A stretch of 64,000 bases of DNA from positions 434,001-498,000 of the forward strand of contig JAGYXB010000463.1 of NCBI GenBank assembly GCA_022495005.1, given 5' to 3'. A program made the translations under genes and the position numbers. This DNA comes from Rhyacophila brunnea. Taxonomy: Eukaryota; Arthropoda; Insecta; Trichoptera; Rhyacophilidae. Positions within the stretch are counted from its first letter, which is position 1; each line of letters opens with the position of its first letter. The notes beneath the pieces were generated by a model. The model ran no database searches. It had not been told where the DNA came from and saw only the letters and a program-made list of their open reading frames with translations. Shown here in pieces: positions 25,185 through 35,413 of the stretch.

Positions 25185-26649
25185 AGCTTTCTTCTGTCAA
25201 AGTTCAATAAAACATTATATAAAGTTTTATTAAATAGTGCTATAAACTGTTGATTTTCTTTTTCAGTTTTCACACTTTTCAGTACTTGATAACGGGTTGG
25301 ATGAAAAACTATCATGATTTCATAAATAGGGTATTCAGTTCTAAAATTAACTCAGTCCAGTTTTTGACTTTTCTGAAATAGTAATACTACCTGGTAGATA
25401 CATAATATATAAGGTAATTAATCCACAAAAAATATCAACAGCCTTATCTACATTCAGGCGTCTTTTCGGTTGTTAGATGAATGCAGTGCAGTGCATGCCT
25501 AGCTTGCACACTGCCTGCCTCAAACCGGTTTTTCTTGATAAACTCCATCACCGATTAATTTCTAATCAACATAACGTCGGTGTTGCTATCCAAATAATTT
25601 CACGAAAAACGTATAAAAATAATTGTGATACTTTAATTTTACGCCAAATAAGCCAAAATACTCCTAATTTTGAAGGATTCAAAACCAAAAATGTTCTTTG
25701 TACTATATTTTTTTCAAGATGCTATATTTTTACATATTTATATTAAAATCAGTATTATAGAATGATAGCAACACTGCTATCTGCGAACATTTTAAAACTA
25801 TTTGACGTGCAAGTATAGACAGTTGATGCGATGCCTAACACACTTTCAACGTAAATCACACGCAAAACTACTCATTGTTAAAACCAGAATTTAAAAATTG
25901 AAGTGAAGTCGAACAAGCGTCAAACGAAAATGAAGTGATCAAATGTAAACAAAAAAAAATGTGGATCCTGAAATTTAAAAAGAATGTTTCATTTCACAAC
26001 AAAACACTAATAATATTAAACATATTATTCACCATTTTTAAATCGTTACTTATTATAAAATTTAGATAAACAAATAGTTAACTTTAACTCTCGTTTCTGT
26101 AAAACTACTTTTTAAATGGACACCTCAAATATATATTTTTTAAAACAGACAGAAATATTATTCTTTAGAAGAGAGAATCGATTAAAAAAAAAAAGTTACC
26201 ACGACTGCTTGATTATTTTCAGGTACCTACTAATGGCATGTGACCGATCAGAATGCAATCAGCTTAGGTAGGTTTTAACTCAAGGTTACGGTGATAAGCT
26301 TTTTTTAGATTTTTGATCTATAATGAGAATTAATTAAATGTTTTTTTTCTCTAATTACAGGTTAAAATCGACGTTTTTTTTCAAATATTGTTATTTAATA
26401 TTAATTGATAGAATAATAATTATTAAATGTATTTATTATAATAGTATAATGTATAAAGCACCTAATCTGAAAGCTTATGTTAATTATTTTACGGTTTTCC
26501 ATTCATCGGCTAAACAATACCGTGTCCCGGAATAGAAAATTATACGCCAGTTGTTCTTTGAGTAGGACAACCACAATGTCTTACGAGATGTCCAATTTAA
26601 TGCTCCTCGTCAAGAAACAAATCAGAAACAGTAGCTCGCTAGTTCTTCC
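25185..26649. other. AT-rich region, no gene recognised
   Basis: A short ORF at 25477-25746 has no recognisable motif and no support from context. Nothing else stands out. Confidence 0.45.
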
Positions 26650-26730
26650 CATCCTACTATAAAATTAATTCTTAGAATTGAAGTCAGTTCCGCATAGAAC
26701 TCGTTAGAGGGATACTTGAATAAATGAAAC
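26650..26730 (+). repeat. Repeat tail shared with 9754-9824, copy 2
   Basis: It contains AAGTCAGTTCCGCATAGAAC and GAGGGATACTTGAATAAATG as in the 9.8 kb copy. A preceding stretch (about 26540-26650) may be a decayed LINE C-terminus (DNHNVLRDVQFNAPR), but this is weak. Confidence 0.45.
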
Positions 26731-26885
26731 ATAATTGCTTATTTCCTAAGTAATCTGTTTATTCTATATTCTTAAGGCAAAAGCGATAGTCGCAAAATTA
26801 TCGGAATTCCTCTGCGGTACTAAAATGACTGCTGTCAAATGCACGATACAATAATATGATGTCTACTAATACTTGCCCACCATTT

Positions 26886-27205
26886 TACAACGTTTTTCTT
26901 AGGTTGTATTCTTATTTGTCCGGTGGTTGTTTGTCCGGTACAAATCTTGCAATCGATTTGTAACTAACTTCCCGACTAGCTAGACATTTGAAACTTTTAG
27001 AATATATCAGAACACGATGCCAATGCATTTTTTTAATACGTTTGTCCGTCTTTAAGTAGAATTGAATTCATTTTTAGTTAATTCTGTTTTGTATGATAAG
27101 TTATTTTGATGCGAAATGACATTTCATTATTCAGTATTTCTATCGATCGTTTAAGCTAGTCAAGTCAAGTTAATATGATTTAACAGAAAATTTTAAAACG
27201 TTGTA
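26886..27205 (-). mobile_element. MITE family B, copy 2
   Basis: Inverted relative to copies 1 and 3. It starts TACAACGTTTTT (26886) and ends AAAACGTTGTA (27205). It is 320 bp and lacks part of the middle, including the GTTGCTA hairpin. Shared landmarks include TTTGTCCGGTACAAATCTTG and AACTTCCCGACTAGCTAG. Confidence 0.65.
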
Positions 27206-27249
27206 TATAAAAAGTTCTTTTTATCTTGTAATTATTTTGATTAAGTATT

Positions 27250-27440
27250 TATATTTTGTGACCATATTGAAATTAGATTTCATATAAATATAAAGTTTAC
27301 ACATTTTACATTTTTATAGAAATCGATGTTTTCTTTAATAAACATAAAAACTATGAATTAGTAAAAAAATCTTTTTGTTACATTAGAGACAATTTCATAA
27401 TTAAACATGAACATAAAATGATACCTATATAATAATAGGA
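27250..27440 (+). repeat. Dispersed repeat family R, copy 3 (partial)
   Basis: It shares GTGACCATA, AGAAATCGATGTTTTCTTTA and the AACATAAAATGATACC region with family R copies 1 and 2. It is truncated by, or abuts, the SINE starting near 27446. Confidence 0.4.
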
Positions 27441-27445
27441 TCTAC

Positions 27446-27615
27446 CGCGTCATTATAATTTCGTGGGTCCCTGGTTTGAATTTCGGGTCTGGCAAAATAC
27501 ACTTATTGTTTTTCAATGTGTTTTTGGACCTAATAGGTTGAGTAAATGGCTGATATCCATTTCTCGTAAAAACAAAAAAAAACTGTTAGTCTGTGATCTT
27601 CTTAGGATCGGAAAT
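27446..27615 (+). mobile_element. tRNA-derived SINE, copy d (5'-truncated)
   Basis: It begins inside the head (TTTCGTGGGTCCCTGGTTTG, B-box region). The body GGACCTAATAGGTTGAG, an A-rich stretch and the 3' block CTGTGATCTTCTTAGGATCG with GAAAT follow. The A box is missing, so it is 5'-truncated. Confidence 0.7.
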
Positions 27616-27770
27616 TCTCGAAATCGTATTTTCTTTTATTCAGCTGTTTGATATGAAAATAAGCGTCTCAAAACATTAGATTTTTTTGAATTTCATTCGT
27701 GTAAGTATTATAATATTTATTTAAAATGAATCAGCTCTGAGAACTTGTATTACAAATAATGCTGCGATTA

Positions 27771-27832
27771 GGCGTTGGAACTCATGCAGAGACCCGTGGG
27801 TCCAATATCCCTGTGCCAAGTACTTTGGTAGT
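27771..27832 (+). repeat. tRNA-like scrap
   Basis: ATTAGGCGTTGGAACTCATG followed by CGTGGGTCCAATATCCCTG resembles a decayed SINE head. There is no intact cloverleaf. Confidence 0.25.
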
Positions 27833-28595
27833 ACATGAAATCATTGTATAACTTTGAAGACAGCTAATAATACACCTGTAGGGTTGCTAACCACACCAAT
27901 TTGGCCAAGATTGTCCTGAAAAGGAAACCCTGTCTTTGATAAACCTCAACCATAATATTATTATCCCAAAATTTTAGAGGCCACCAACCTACTTTATAGC
28001 TGGAAAATTTAGAAAGATAGCTAAATCTGATGACGAGGCAAAATCTATTTCGGGAATGAAAAATATATGGGCGGAAAACGTTTTGATATGGATTTTAGTT
28101 GGAATATTGAAGTGTTTACGCCAATATTATGGCAATACTCCCAGCAAAGATGTCTATCATATATGTATTCACGATCGCGCCAACAGTTTAACTCAATCAT
28201 AAACTCATTAACAATTACAGGGTGACTCTCCGCGAGAGTGATAAAAGTCACACCAAGAGGAAGAGTGCGTGACCTGGGATCCAGCTAGAATGCTCTTGAA
28301 AGTTGACCACTGCATTCACAGCTCCACAAAACTCATACCACTGACAAGCAGCAAGTCAGCACCACAAACATCAAATTTTTCAAATACAGTCCAATCAAAA
28401 ATGTTGTCAAAAAGTTAATCGTATTGAGCGGAAAAATCGGGAGGAAGAGATAAAAAAGCGTTTGACTTGTATTTTGAATATATTTTATTTTTATTTTGGG
28501 ATGAATATTAACTCCTAAATTGTGTAACTATTTAGTTTTAATACGTTTTTGATATTGTGTTGATGATGTCCTTTCACATCCATGTTGTTTGATGA

Positions 28596-28680
28596 CTGAC
28601 CGATGGCATAATCGTTAAAAGCACTCATCAGTATATTAAATTATGTGAGTTTGAATCCTACACCGTCCATTTTTTTTTCA
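28596..28680 (+). repeat. tRNA-like SINE head fragment
   Basis: An A-box-like TGGCATAATCGTTAAAAGC and a B-box-like GAGTTTGAATCCTAC are spaced as in tRNA-derived SINEs, followed by a T-rich run. The body does not match the main SINE family here. Confidence 0.35.
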
Positions 28681-29818
28681 AAGATTATATCTTATAGAAA
28701 CGGGTGCCTGTTTTTAAAAAAACGTATTTTTATTTAAAATTATTGTCCATGCTTTCAATAATCACGATATAAATATAAGTACACACTGAACTTTTGTATA
28801 ATGTCCCCTATAAAAATCGAGTATATTGCAAAAATCAGCTATCCCTCTCCAGTCTATGTCCAAACGAAAACTAACAAAGTTAAACATTTAACCAATTACT
28901 ATTTTTACTCTGCTATATCTAATGCATTCACGTTCAAACGCAACTCTCTCGTCTGGGATCTGACCGCAGTCTCTAAAGCTATTCACAAAGCGATTTAATA
29001 TTGCAAAATTGAATTGCCATAAACCGTCGGTATTCAATTATGTGTGAGAGCGCTTAGTAAATATATGCACTAAAACGATTTTTTGTAATGGTTAATAATT
29101 ATTGAGTTTCATCATTTTTATAGAAGTATTGGATTTAATTATTATATTGTTACCACTGTGATATTTCAATGTAAATAATTGTTTAACCTAAACAGACCAT
29201 GTTTAATTTTATTCATTTAAAAATTCCCGCGTTTTCAAGACAAAATTCAATAATATACCAGTACAGGCGTAGGAAGTTGCTCGACCTCAAGACTGCTACC
29301 TGAAAGGGAATCTTTTTAGAAAATGGTCAAGTAATGAACATGCGCGAACACGCCATTTTATCTAATCTTCCCAGATTGTAAATTAAAGTGTTAATAATTG
29401 TAATCAAATTAATTTGCTTAATTAATTAATAGGTGGCCCCTGCAAATTCCTCCAAAAGCCTCTCACCTAATGACGTATTGTAGGGATGGGTAGGCCATGC
29501 GTTGTATAAGGGCGGCGAATGAAGAAATACATACAAATATTGCAACTTTTGAAAGCAGTGACAATTTTCCATAAAGTAGAAAATGTTGTCACTACATTAA
29601 AAAGTATGAGCATCTTAGTTTAAAAATAAAATTGACCATAAAAATTCTTGACTTAACTATCGTAAGATATACTGTAATGGCGGTTTATCGCACAGGATAT
29701 TTTTTTCACAAGGGTCTCCAAACCTGAAAACACTACAGACCATTACATACCAACCTAAAACCACCACTGTTTAAGAGTATATTTTGTGTAAATGATATAA
29801 TGCTTAGATGATGTACAC

Positions 29819-30200
29819 CAGGGGGGGCAAACGCATGTGGCTCGCTGGGTATTTTTTTGCGGCCCGCCATCATTAATTGTACTTCTGATTACGAATAACT
29901 TTTTTATAATTTTTTAAAAAATATTGACAATAGATTAAAATTTGTTTAGCAATAGTAAGCGATCCATTTTCAATAGATATTGATAGTGTATCGACAGAGC
30001 TACAACTTAAGATTATTGACCTGCAGTGTGACACTGACTTAAGAGAATTGCATCGTCGTGAAAAAATCTCCAAATTTTACAATGCCCTTAATTCAGACAA
30101 ATTCGACCAACTTAAAGATTATGCAAGAAAAATGTTCGTTATTTTTGCATCAACCTATATATATGTAATGAAACATTTTCAATCATGATTCATTTATAAT
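29819..30200 (+). pseudogene. hAT transposase remnant (C-terminal dimerisation region)
   Basis: The hAT-style terminus CAGGGGGGGCAAACGCATG, followed by GCGGCCCGCC, starts at 29819. From 29958 the frame reads SDPFSIDIDSVSTELQLKII, DLQCDTDLREL, ISKFYNALNSDKF, then FASTYI. After a one-base shift it reads CNETFSIM, with TAA at 30200. This is the C-terminal block of hAT transposases of the GTF2IRD2/Charlie type (PF..D......LQ.ELI.LQ......F..STY.CE..FS.M). The terminus sits almost next to the C-terminus, so the catalytic core has been deleted. Family assignment is confident; this was not visible as an ORF. Confidence 0.7.
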
Positions 30201-30212
30201 ATTATATATAAA

Positions 30213-30332
30213 GTGTATACGGCAGAGCTACGGGATGCTGGTTTGACCTGGAACGATGCAAGAAGAATGGTGAGCGACAAGGATTCTTGGAGGCACCTCG
30301 TGGTGTTCATATGCTCCAACTATAGCGGATAT
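30213..30332 (+). pseudogene. LINE C-terminal fragment
   Basis: VYTAELRDAGLTWNDARR, then DSWRHLVVFICSNYSG, is the same tail as the LINE end at 387-750. It directly abuts the hAT remnant. Nothing upstream is preserved. Confidence 0.6.
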
Positions 30333-30560
30333 GGCCGAAAAAGAAGTTATATTATAATATTTTGTCGCTGAGAATGTCTCTTAAAAATATATTTTTTCAA
30401 TACGCAACGTACAATATTGGTCAAATTTCTTATATTGTTTTTAAGTTTCGAAATTAATAAAAAATGTTTTTTTTTCATCTATTCGTTTGGCCTGGTATGA
30501 TGCAAACTATGAAATCAAAATATAATTATAATAATCACAAGATAAAAATATTTTTTTATG

Positions 30561-31124
30561 TACCACGTTTTTAAATTTTTGTTGAATCATATAAACTTGA
30601 CACAAAAACTTATTATTGTACTTGATAGAAATACTGAATAAATATTATATATACATAAATGTCATTTTAACATTTCATATTGAATTCAATAGTAACGCAC
30701 GTATAAATTAATAATTTAGTTGCTAAGACCCACTTAGCAACCAATAATAGTGAGTAGTAAATATGACTTTTAATGATTTTTTTCCGAAACATACAAAACA
30801 GAATTAACTGGAAACGAATTCAATTCTGCTTAAAGATGGTCAAAGGTATTTAAAGAATGCATTTTCGTCGTGTTCTGATATATTCTAAAAGTTTCAAATG
30901 GCTAGTTAGTCGGGAAGTTCATTAAAAATCTTGAAAATGTCCCTCTGAGGAGGACGAAACCGGTCCTATTGTATTGATTAAAAGTGGAATGAGTACTACA
31001 AAAAAAATGTCTTTTATAAATTAAATAGCAATTAAAAATCTTGGACAAACAAGAAAAAATTTCTACTGAACAAGAAAAAATCTGTACCGGACAATAAAGA
31101 ATACGAGGTAATAAAAACGTGGTA
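30561..31124 (+). mobile_element. MITE family B, copy 3 (with nested insertion)
   Basis: Its ends are perfect 13-bp inverted repeats (TACCACGTTTTTA). It is 564 bp, longer than copies 1 and 2 because a 97-bp insertion plus a 13-bp duplication sits at 30921-31043. A conserved hairpin GTTGCTAAG-ACCCA-CTTAGCAAC (perfect 9-bp stem) lies at about 30719-30741. Confidence 0.7.
30934..31030 (+). mobile_element. Short retroposed tail nested in MITE B3
   Basis: A 97-bp insert flanked by ATTAAAAATCTTG on both sides (30921-30933 and 31031-31043). It begins AAAATGTCCCTCTGAGG and carries ACGAAACCGGTCCTA and an A8 run. A homologous tail lies inverted at 63201-63290. The 13-bp duplication points to LINE-mediated insertion of a heavily 5'-truncated element. 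Confidence 0.65.
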
Positions 31125-32040
31125 AAAAATACATATATATTTACCTAATAATATTATTAGGTATGTTAGGATTTATAAGTGCCTTCTGATACGAAAATTT
31201 GTTAGCTAGAGCAATAAAACAATAATGGTTATGTACACATTTAAAAGTGCGTGCTATTCGAAAAGCTAAGAAAACATTAATCAAAATCACTCACATATTC
31301 AAAACGATTATTCATATAGCGTAATAATTTATTACCTACAACAACAAAGTAAGGGCAACTTAGCTCTGTCGAAATAAATTACCATAAAGAATTAATAAGC
31401 TTTTAAAAAGTGAAAAGTATGGTAATACTTTTATTTCTGCTAGCATGCGTCGGTACTAAAAATGCACGCTTCAAAGCTGCCTAGAGAAAATACATAATAT
31501 TTGACTTCTTTGCCGAAAGTTTACGAAATTTAACGATTTATATTGCGGTTATTTTTTATCTTATTTATTATGTTGAACTTTTTTAAAGACATTTTTTTCT
31601 ACGAATAAGAGTTCTAGATTTGGGTTGAAATCCTGAAAACAGAAATTCACTCTTCTCGGTATCCAGGTTTTGTTGCTGAGTGAATAGTCAAATTAGTGGG
31701 TTTTAGGGTAGCCTTGTACTCGTTTAGTGCTCCTTGGGTACCAAGGTATGACTCATTTAATCACATATGACGAACAAAGCTGTAACTACCTTTTAGCAAT
31801 TTTTCAAGAAAGCAAAATGAAAGTTTTAAAAGTCTCACATCGAAATTCAACAAAAAAAATATCTAATATAATAAGTGTTTTAAGCCTACATTATAGTGAA
31901 TAATATTAAATCTCTGTTAAACAACTATAAGTTTAAATTTTATGAGTTACGATTTGTCATAAAATAGCAATTACTTTCAAATAACGATGTTGTACCTCAT
32001 ATTCTAACTGTTTATGTGAGATGGTTTAAGATAACCTAAT
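31125..32040. other. AT-rich region, nothing recognised
   Basis: No ORF, RNA gene or repeat that I can support. Confidence 0.45.
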
Positions 32041-32240
32041 ATTGAACATACATAACTTGAAAACACCCACTATAAAAAATCATATTTGAAAAAAATACGA
32101 TGGTCGACGGGATTTGAACCCAATTTGATAATCATTTAATGTATAACCTACTAGTTTAAATTTTCGTAATTAGATAAGAGATTCAAAAATGATTTTTTTC
32201 TAGTGGGTAGGTGTTTTCAAGTTATGTAGGTATGTTCAAT
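32041..32240. mobile_element. MITE family D with tRNA-like core
   Basis: A 200-bp unit. The left arm starts ATTGAACATACATAACTTG and the right arm (about 32181-32240) is its imperfect complement, including AAACACCCACTA and AAAAAATCAT. Between the arms, on the minus strand, lies the B-box-like GGGTTCAAATCCC. It has no ORF. A piece near 59975-60000 (GTGTTTTCAAATTATGTA) resembles one arm. Confidence 0.6.
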
Positions 32241-35200
32241 ATATATGGAATGTTCCATTCTCAAAATTTTGTGAATTATTCGTTGAATAAAAGAAATGGT
32301 TTATTAATAACTCAATATGTTTATCAAACAATTAATTGAAATGCATATGAGAGTTAATACTTTGGACGCTGAAGACACACCCGGCGCGCAATGACCAGCG
32401 GCCGATCGATGTAATTAACGTGCATTTTAAAAGTGGTAATTAAAAAATCATTATCTAGTCAGCAGCGAATGAGATAGTCTATACTATTAATAGAATACAA
32501 AGTTTGTCCGGACTCAAAATTCTCTGGTACGTAAAACACTAGAGCGCTGAAATTTTAACTGATGATTTTTTCGACAATATTAGGATCAACGCATGTATTT
32601 TGAGATTTTTGAGTGGTTTCACAAACGAGATATGCTCATTTGAGTTTCCCATATACTTAACTATAAATTTGAATTTATGAACGAATCTGCTTCATTTTAT
32701 ATTCCTTTAATAATCGGTAACCTTGGAAACCGAACAATTGTCAATGAAAAAACATTATTCGATTCACAATTTACCGATAGTACCTGTCTACAATTATTGT
32801 TCAGTCAAGTAATGATTGATGACGATATTGTCGAAATTCCTTCCATTTATTATATTGTATGTGCAGTAAATTTTGTACAAAAAAATATACGCGTAGATAT
32901 ATGAACTCATCAAATTATTATGCAACGAAATATAGTACCAACCCACCTAACAAGGAAGTGATTATTGCTAAACTAAATTAGAATAACATGACAACATTCG
33001 TTCTATGAGATATTTGGCAAACCAAAATTCTGGTAACGAATATTGCTTTTTGTCAAATTACTGTGTGCAAAGGTTGGAAATTAAAAAAAAAAAAAAAAAA
33101 ATATCATTATGACACTCTATCTTTTCTCATTTATAAATCATTATTTTTCATAAAATATTATTAGGGACTATAATCGTATCATTCTAAAAAATGAAATTAA
33201 CGCCATCAGTATACGGTGGCGCCATGGGCACGATTAAAGTTTCTTGCAGTTGTAGTGGTATTATTTGCTATCATTGAAATAGGCATAGCAAACAATTCTC
33301 AAGCACTCGCGAATCGCATATAGTGCCACTGAATATTGATTTACTTATATCTGTAGAGATAGCACTTCTTTATATTGTTATTTTATCAACCCGAGCAAAT
33401 TTTAATGTTTATTTAATATTGTTTTGTTTAAAAATATTCGGTAAAACTTTCCATCGGAGTTTTCAAGTAACTCGTAATTTTTGAAAAATTACCATAGCTA
33501 TATATACGAGTATATAATATGTGTCTATTTCTATTAATATTATATATATATGTTATAATACATTACTATCTGAATGTTTAATCTTCATTATGTCATAATA
33601 TAAAAATAATATCAGGCTCTGATAAAACTCGTTATGTACGAATGCGGATATTTTAGTACTCAGCGAACGATCGTAAAGATAAAGTGTAATAATTTCTCTG
33701 TAACAGCCATCTTAATTAATAATCAAAATGGCGGCACGGGTTTCCCGCCAAACGCCAGCCACATCAGACCACCGCTGACGTCGGTGCAACGGGCGTCGCG
33801 ACGCTATTGAAATACAAGCGACGCAGGAGCCCATTATTTACGACAGTTTGCGGGAAGGCTTTGCCGTCAACGCAGAGTTTATTTTTTACTCTAACGGGTT
33901 TATTTAACTTTTGTAAAGCTCTCTATAACTTTGCGAAGCTCGTGAAATAATAATATCAACACGAAGTTGAGGTTGGAACTGTCTTTGAACAACTTTTAGT
34001 ATTTTTATATAACTCCTAGTAAGATTTTTTTATTTTATTAAAAATACACTAGGAAACTTTTAAGTGCTTAATATTTGTTAATCAAAACCTGTAAAGATTA
34101 TTTTCTTTTTTTTATTTTATTGCTAGTTAAAAAAATGTTGACACTACAGTCTCTAAGCTACATGTTTTACAACACAACTTTGATAGTTTGAGATAAAATA
34201 TCATTCTACAGTGGTACAATAGTCGATTCGCATGTATGTTAAGTATTGTCTACTATAATACTTGGTTCAATGCTAGCAAATAATTTCACTTTAACTGTGA
34301 ATCGCTTTTACCATAGGTGCCACTGTAAAATGATGAACCCTTATGAGTTCCAAATTATCACCGAGACTAAGTTTATTATTTGTAACGGGTAACATTTATA
34401 ATTGGCGATAATATTGTGGACTATATTTGAGAAAACAAAGGGCTGTAGCTGATTTGACATAATTATGTATCCAGGCACAAACCATGTGTGGTGATACTTC
34501 CAGACCCTTGGCACACTTCTGAACTCCACGTCACTTAATTTGCTTGTTCTAGGTTTAATGTATCGCTCGCGCGGCCGGTCACCCTAGATTTATTTTTATG
34601 GTTTGCTGACTGTTGTTTAAGTCTTAGCCCAGTGGTGGTCATGTTGTTACTGAATATGGAATGTTCCTGGGAGACATAAAGTTATTGGAAGGTAGAGAAT
34701 GAATACCAGGATATTGGCGCAAACAATAATTATTTATGGACATTATTGCATGTTTGGCGGTAGATCAGGAGGAGAGATAAAGTCGTTGTTGCTTAGATGT
34801 TTTGAAAAGAGAGTATATTTATTGATACGAGAATAAATAAATACAATAATAAAAATGGCAGCGTGAGATTTTAATCGCGGATACGGATGTACTGGTGAGA
34901 TCGATGTGATCATGAGATTTATTATATTAATGAACTAAGAAACTGCACTCGAGTGGAATGTCGGTTGATTATGTCGAATTTGTATATATGCAGTCCAAAT
35001 ATTACAAAAGTTATTATCGCAATTACAAATCATGACAGACCCTACTAATCTAGTTATGATTGAGGAAATGCTGGCATAATTTTTGCTCTATTGTTTTGTA
35101 TTGACAACAAAACATATATATTAAAATGTGTCACTCGCGTCAAGTAATGCTGAGTGATATGATTGCTATATAATATGTACTGTTGAGTGTGGTCAATGAA

Positions 35201-35290
35201 AGAACTTGTATTTTATAAGGAATGAATGATTTAACTATGTACATTTTTATTTAACTATACTCAGTCTATGAATGGGACTTTCATATGATT
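32241..35290. other. Intergenic region with a CpG-richer patch and possible LTR relic
   Basis: An ORF at 32677-32904 has no recognisable motif. At about 33727-33860 the base composition shifts: several CG dinucleotides and GC-rich words (CGCTGACGTCGGTGC, GGCGTCGCGACGC) stand out from the AT-rich flank. This could be a promoter or exon-1 relic or just an old insertion. Near 34640-34860 a stretch ending in GGCAGCGTGAGAT could be a decayed LTR plus primer-binding region of a copia element; this is speculative. Confidence 0.35.
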
Positions 35291-35413
35291 GGACGCGGAT
35301 TAAATGATCTAATAGATTCCTTTTTTGCACAGTTGGCAATTGACAACTTCAACTTTACGAGATGTCAGTGTAATCCTGCGGTCTTTATAAAACATGTAGC
35401 CGGTCGACGGTAG
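35291..35413 (+). pseudogene. Probable copia-type RT fragment
   Basis: The frame reads LNDLIDSFFAQLAIDNFNFT then RCQCNPAVFIKH. This resembles the copia RT segment W..RID.FL...GF.....DP..F. A neighbouring frame upstream has SVYEWD/GLSYDW-like residues, suggesting a frameshift just before. The fragment is short, and a chance match cannot be excluded. Confidence 0.4.

Noticed and set aside
32677..32904. 75-aa plus-strand ORF
   Set aside because: No motif, homologue or context; lengths like this arise by chance in AT-rich DNA.
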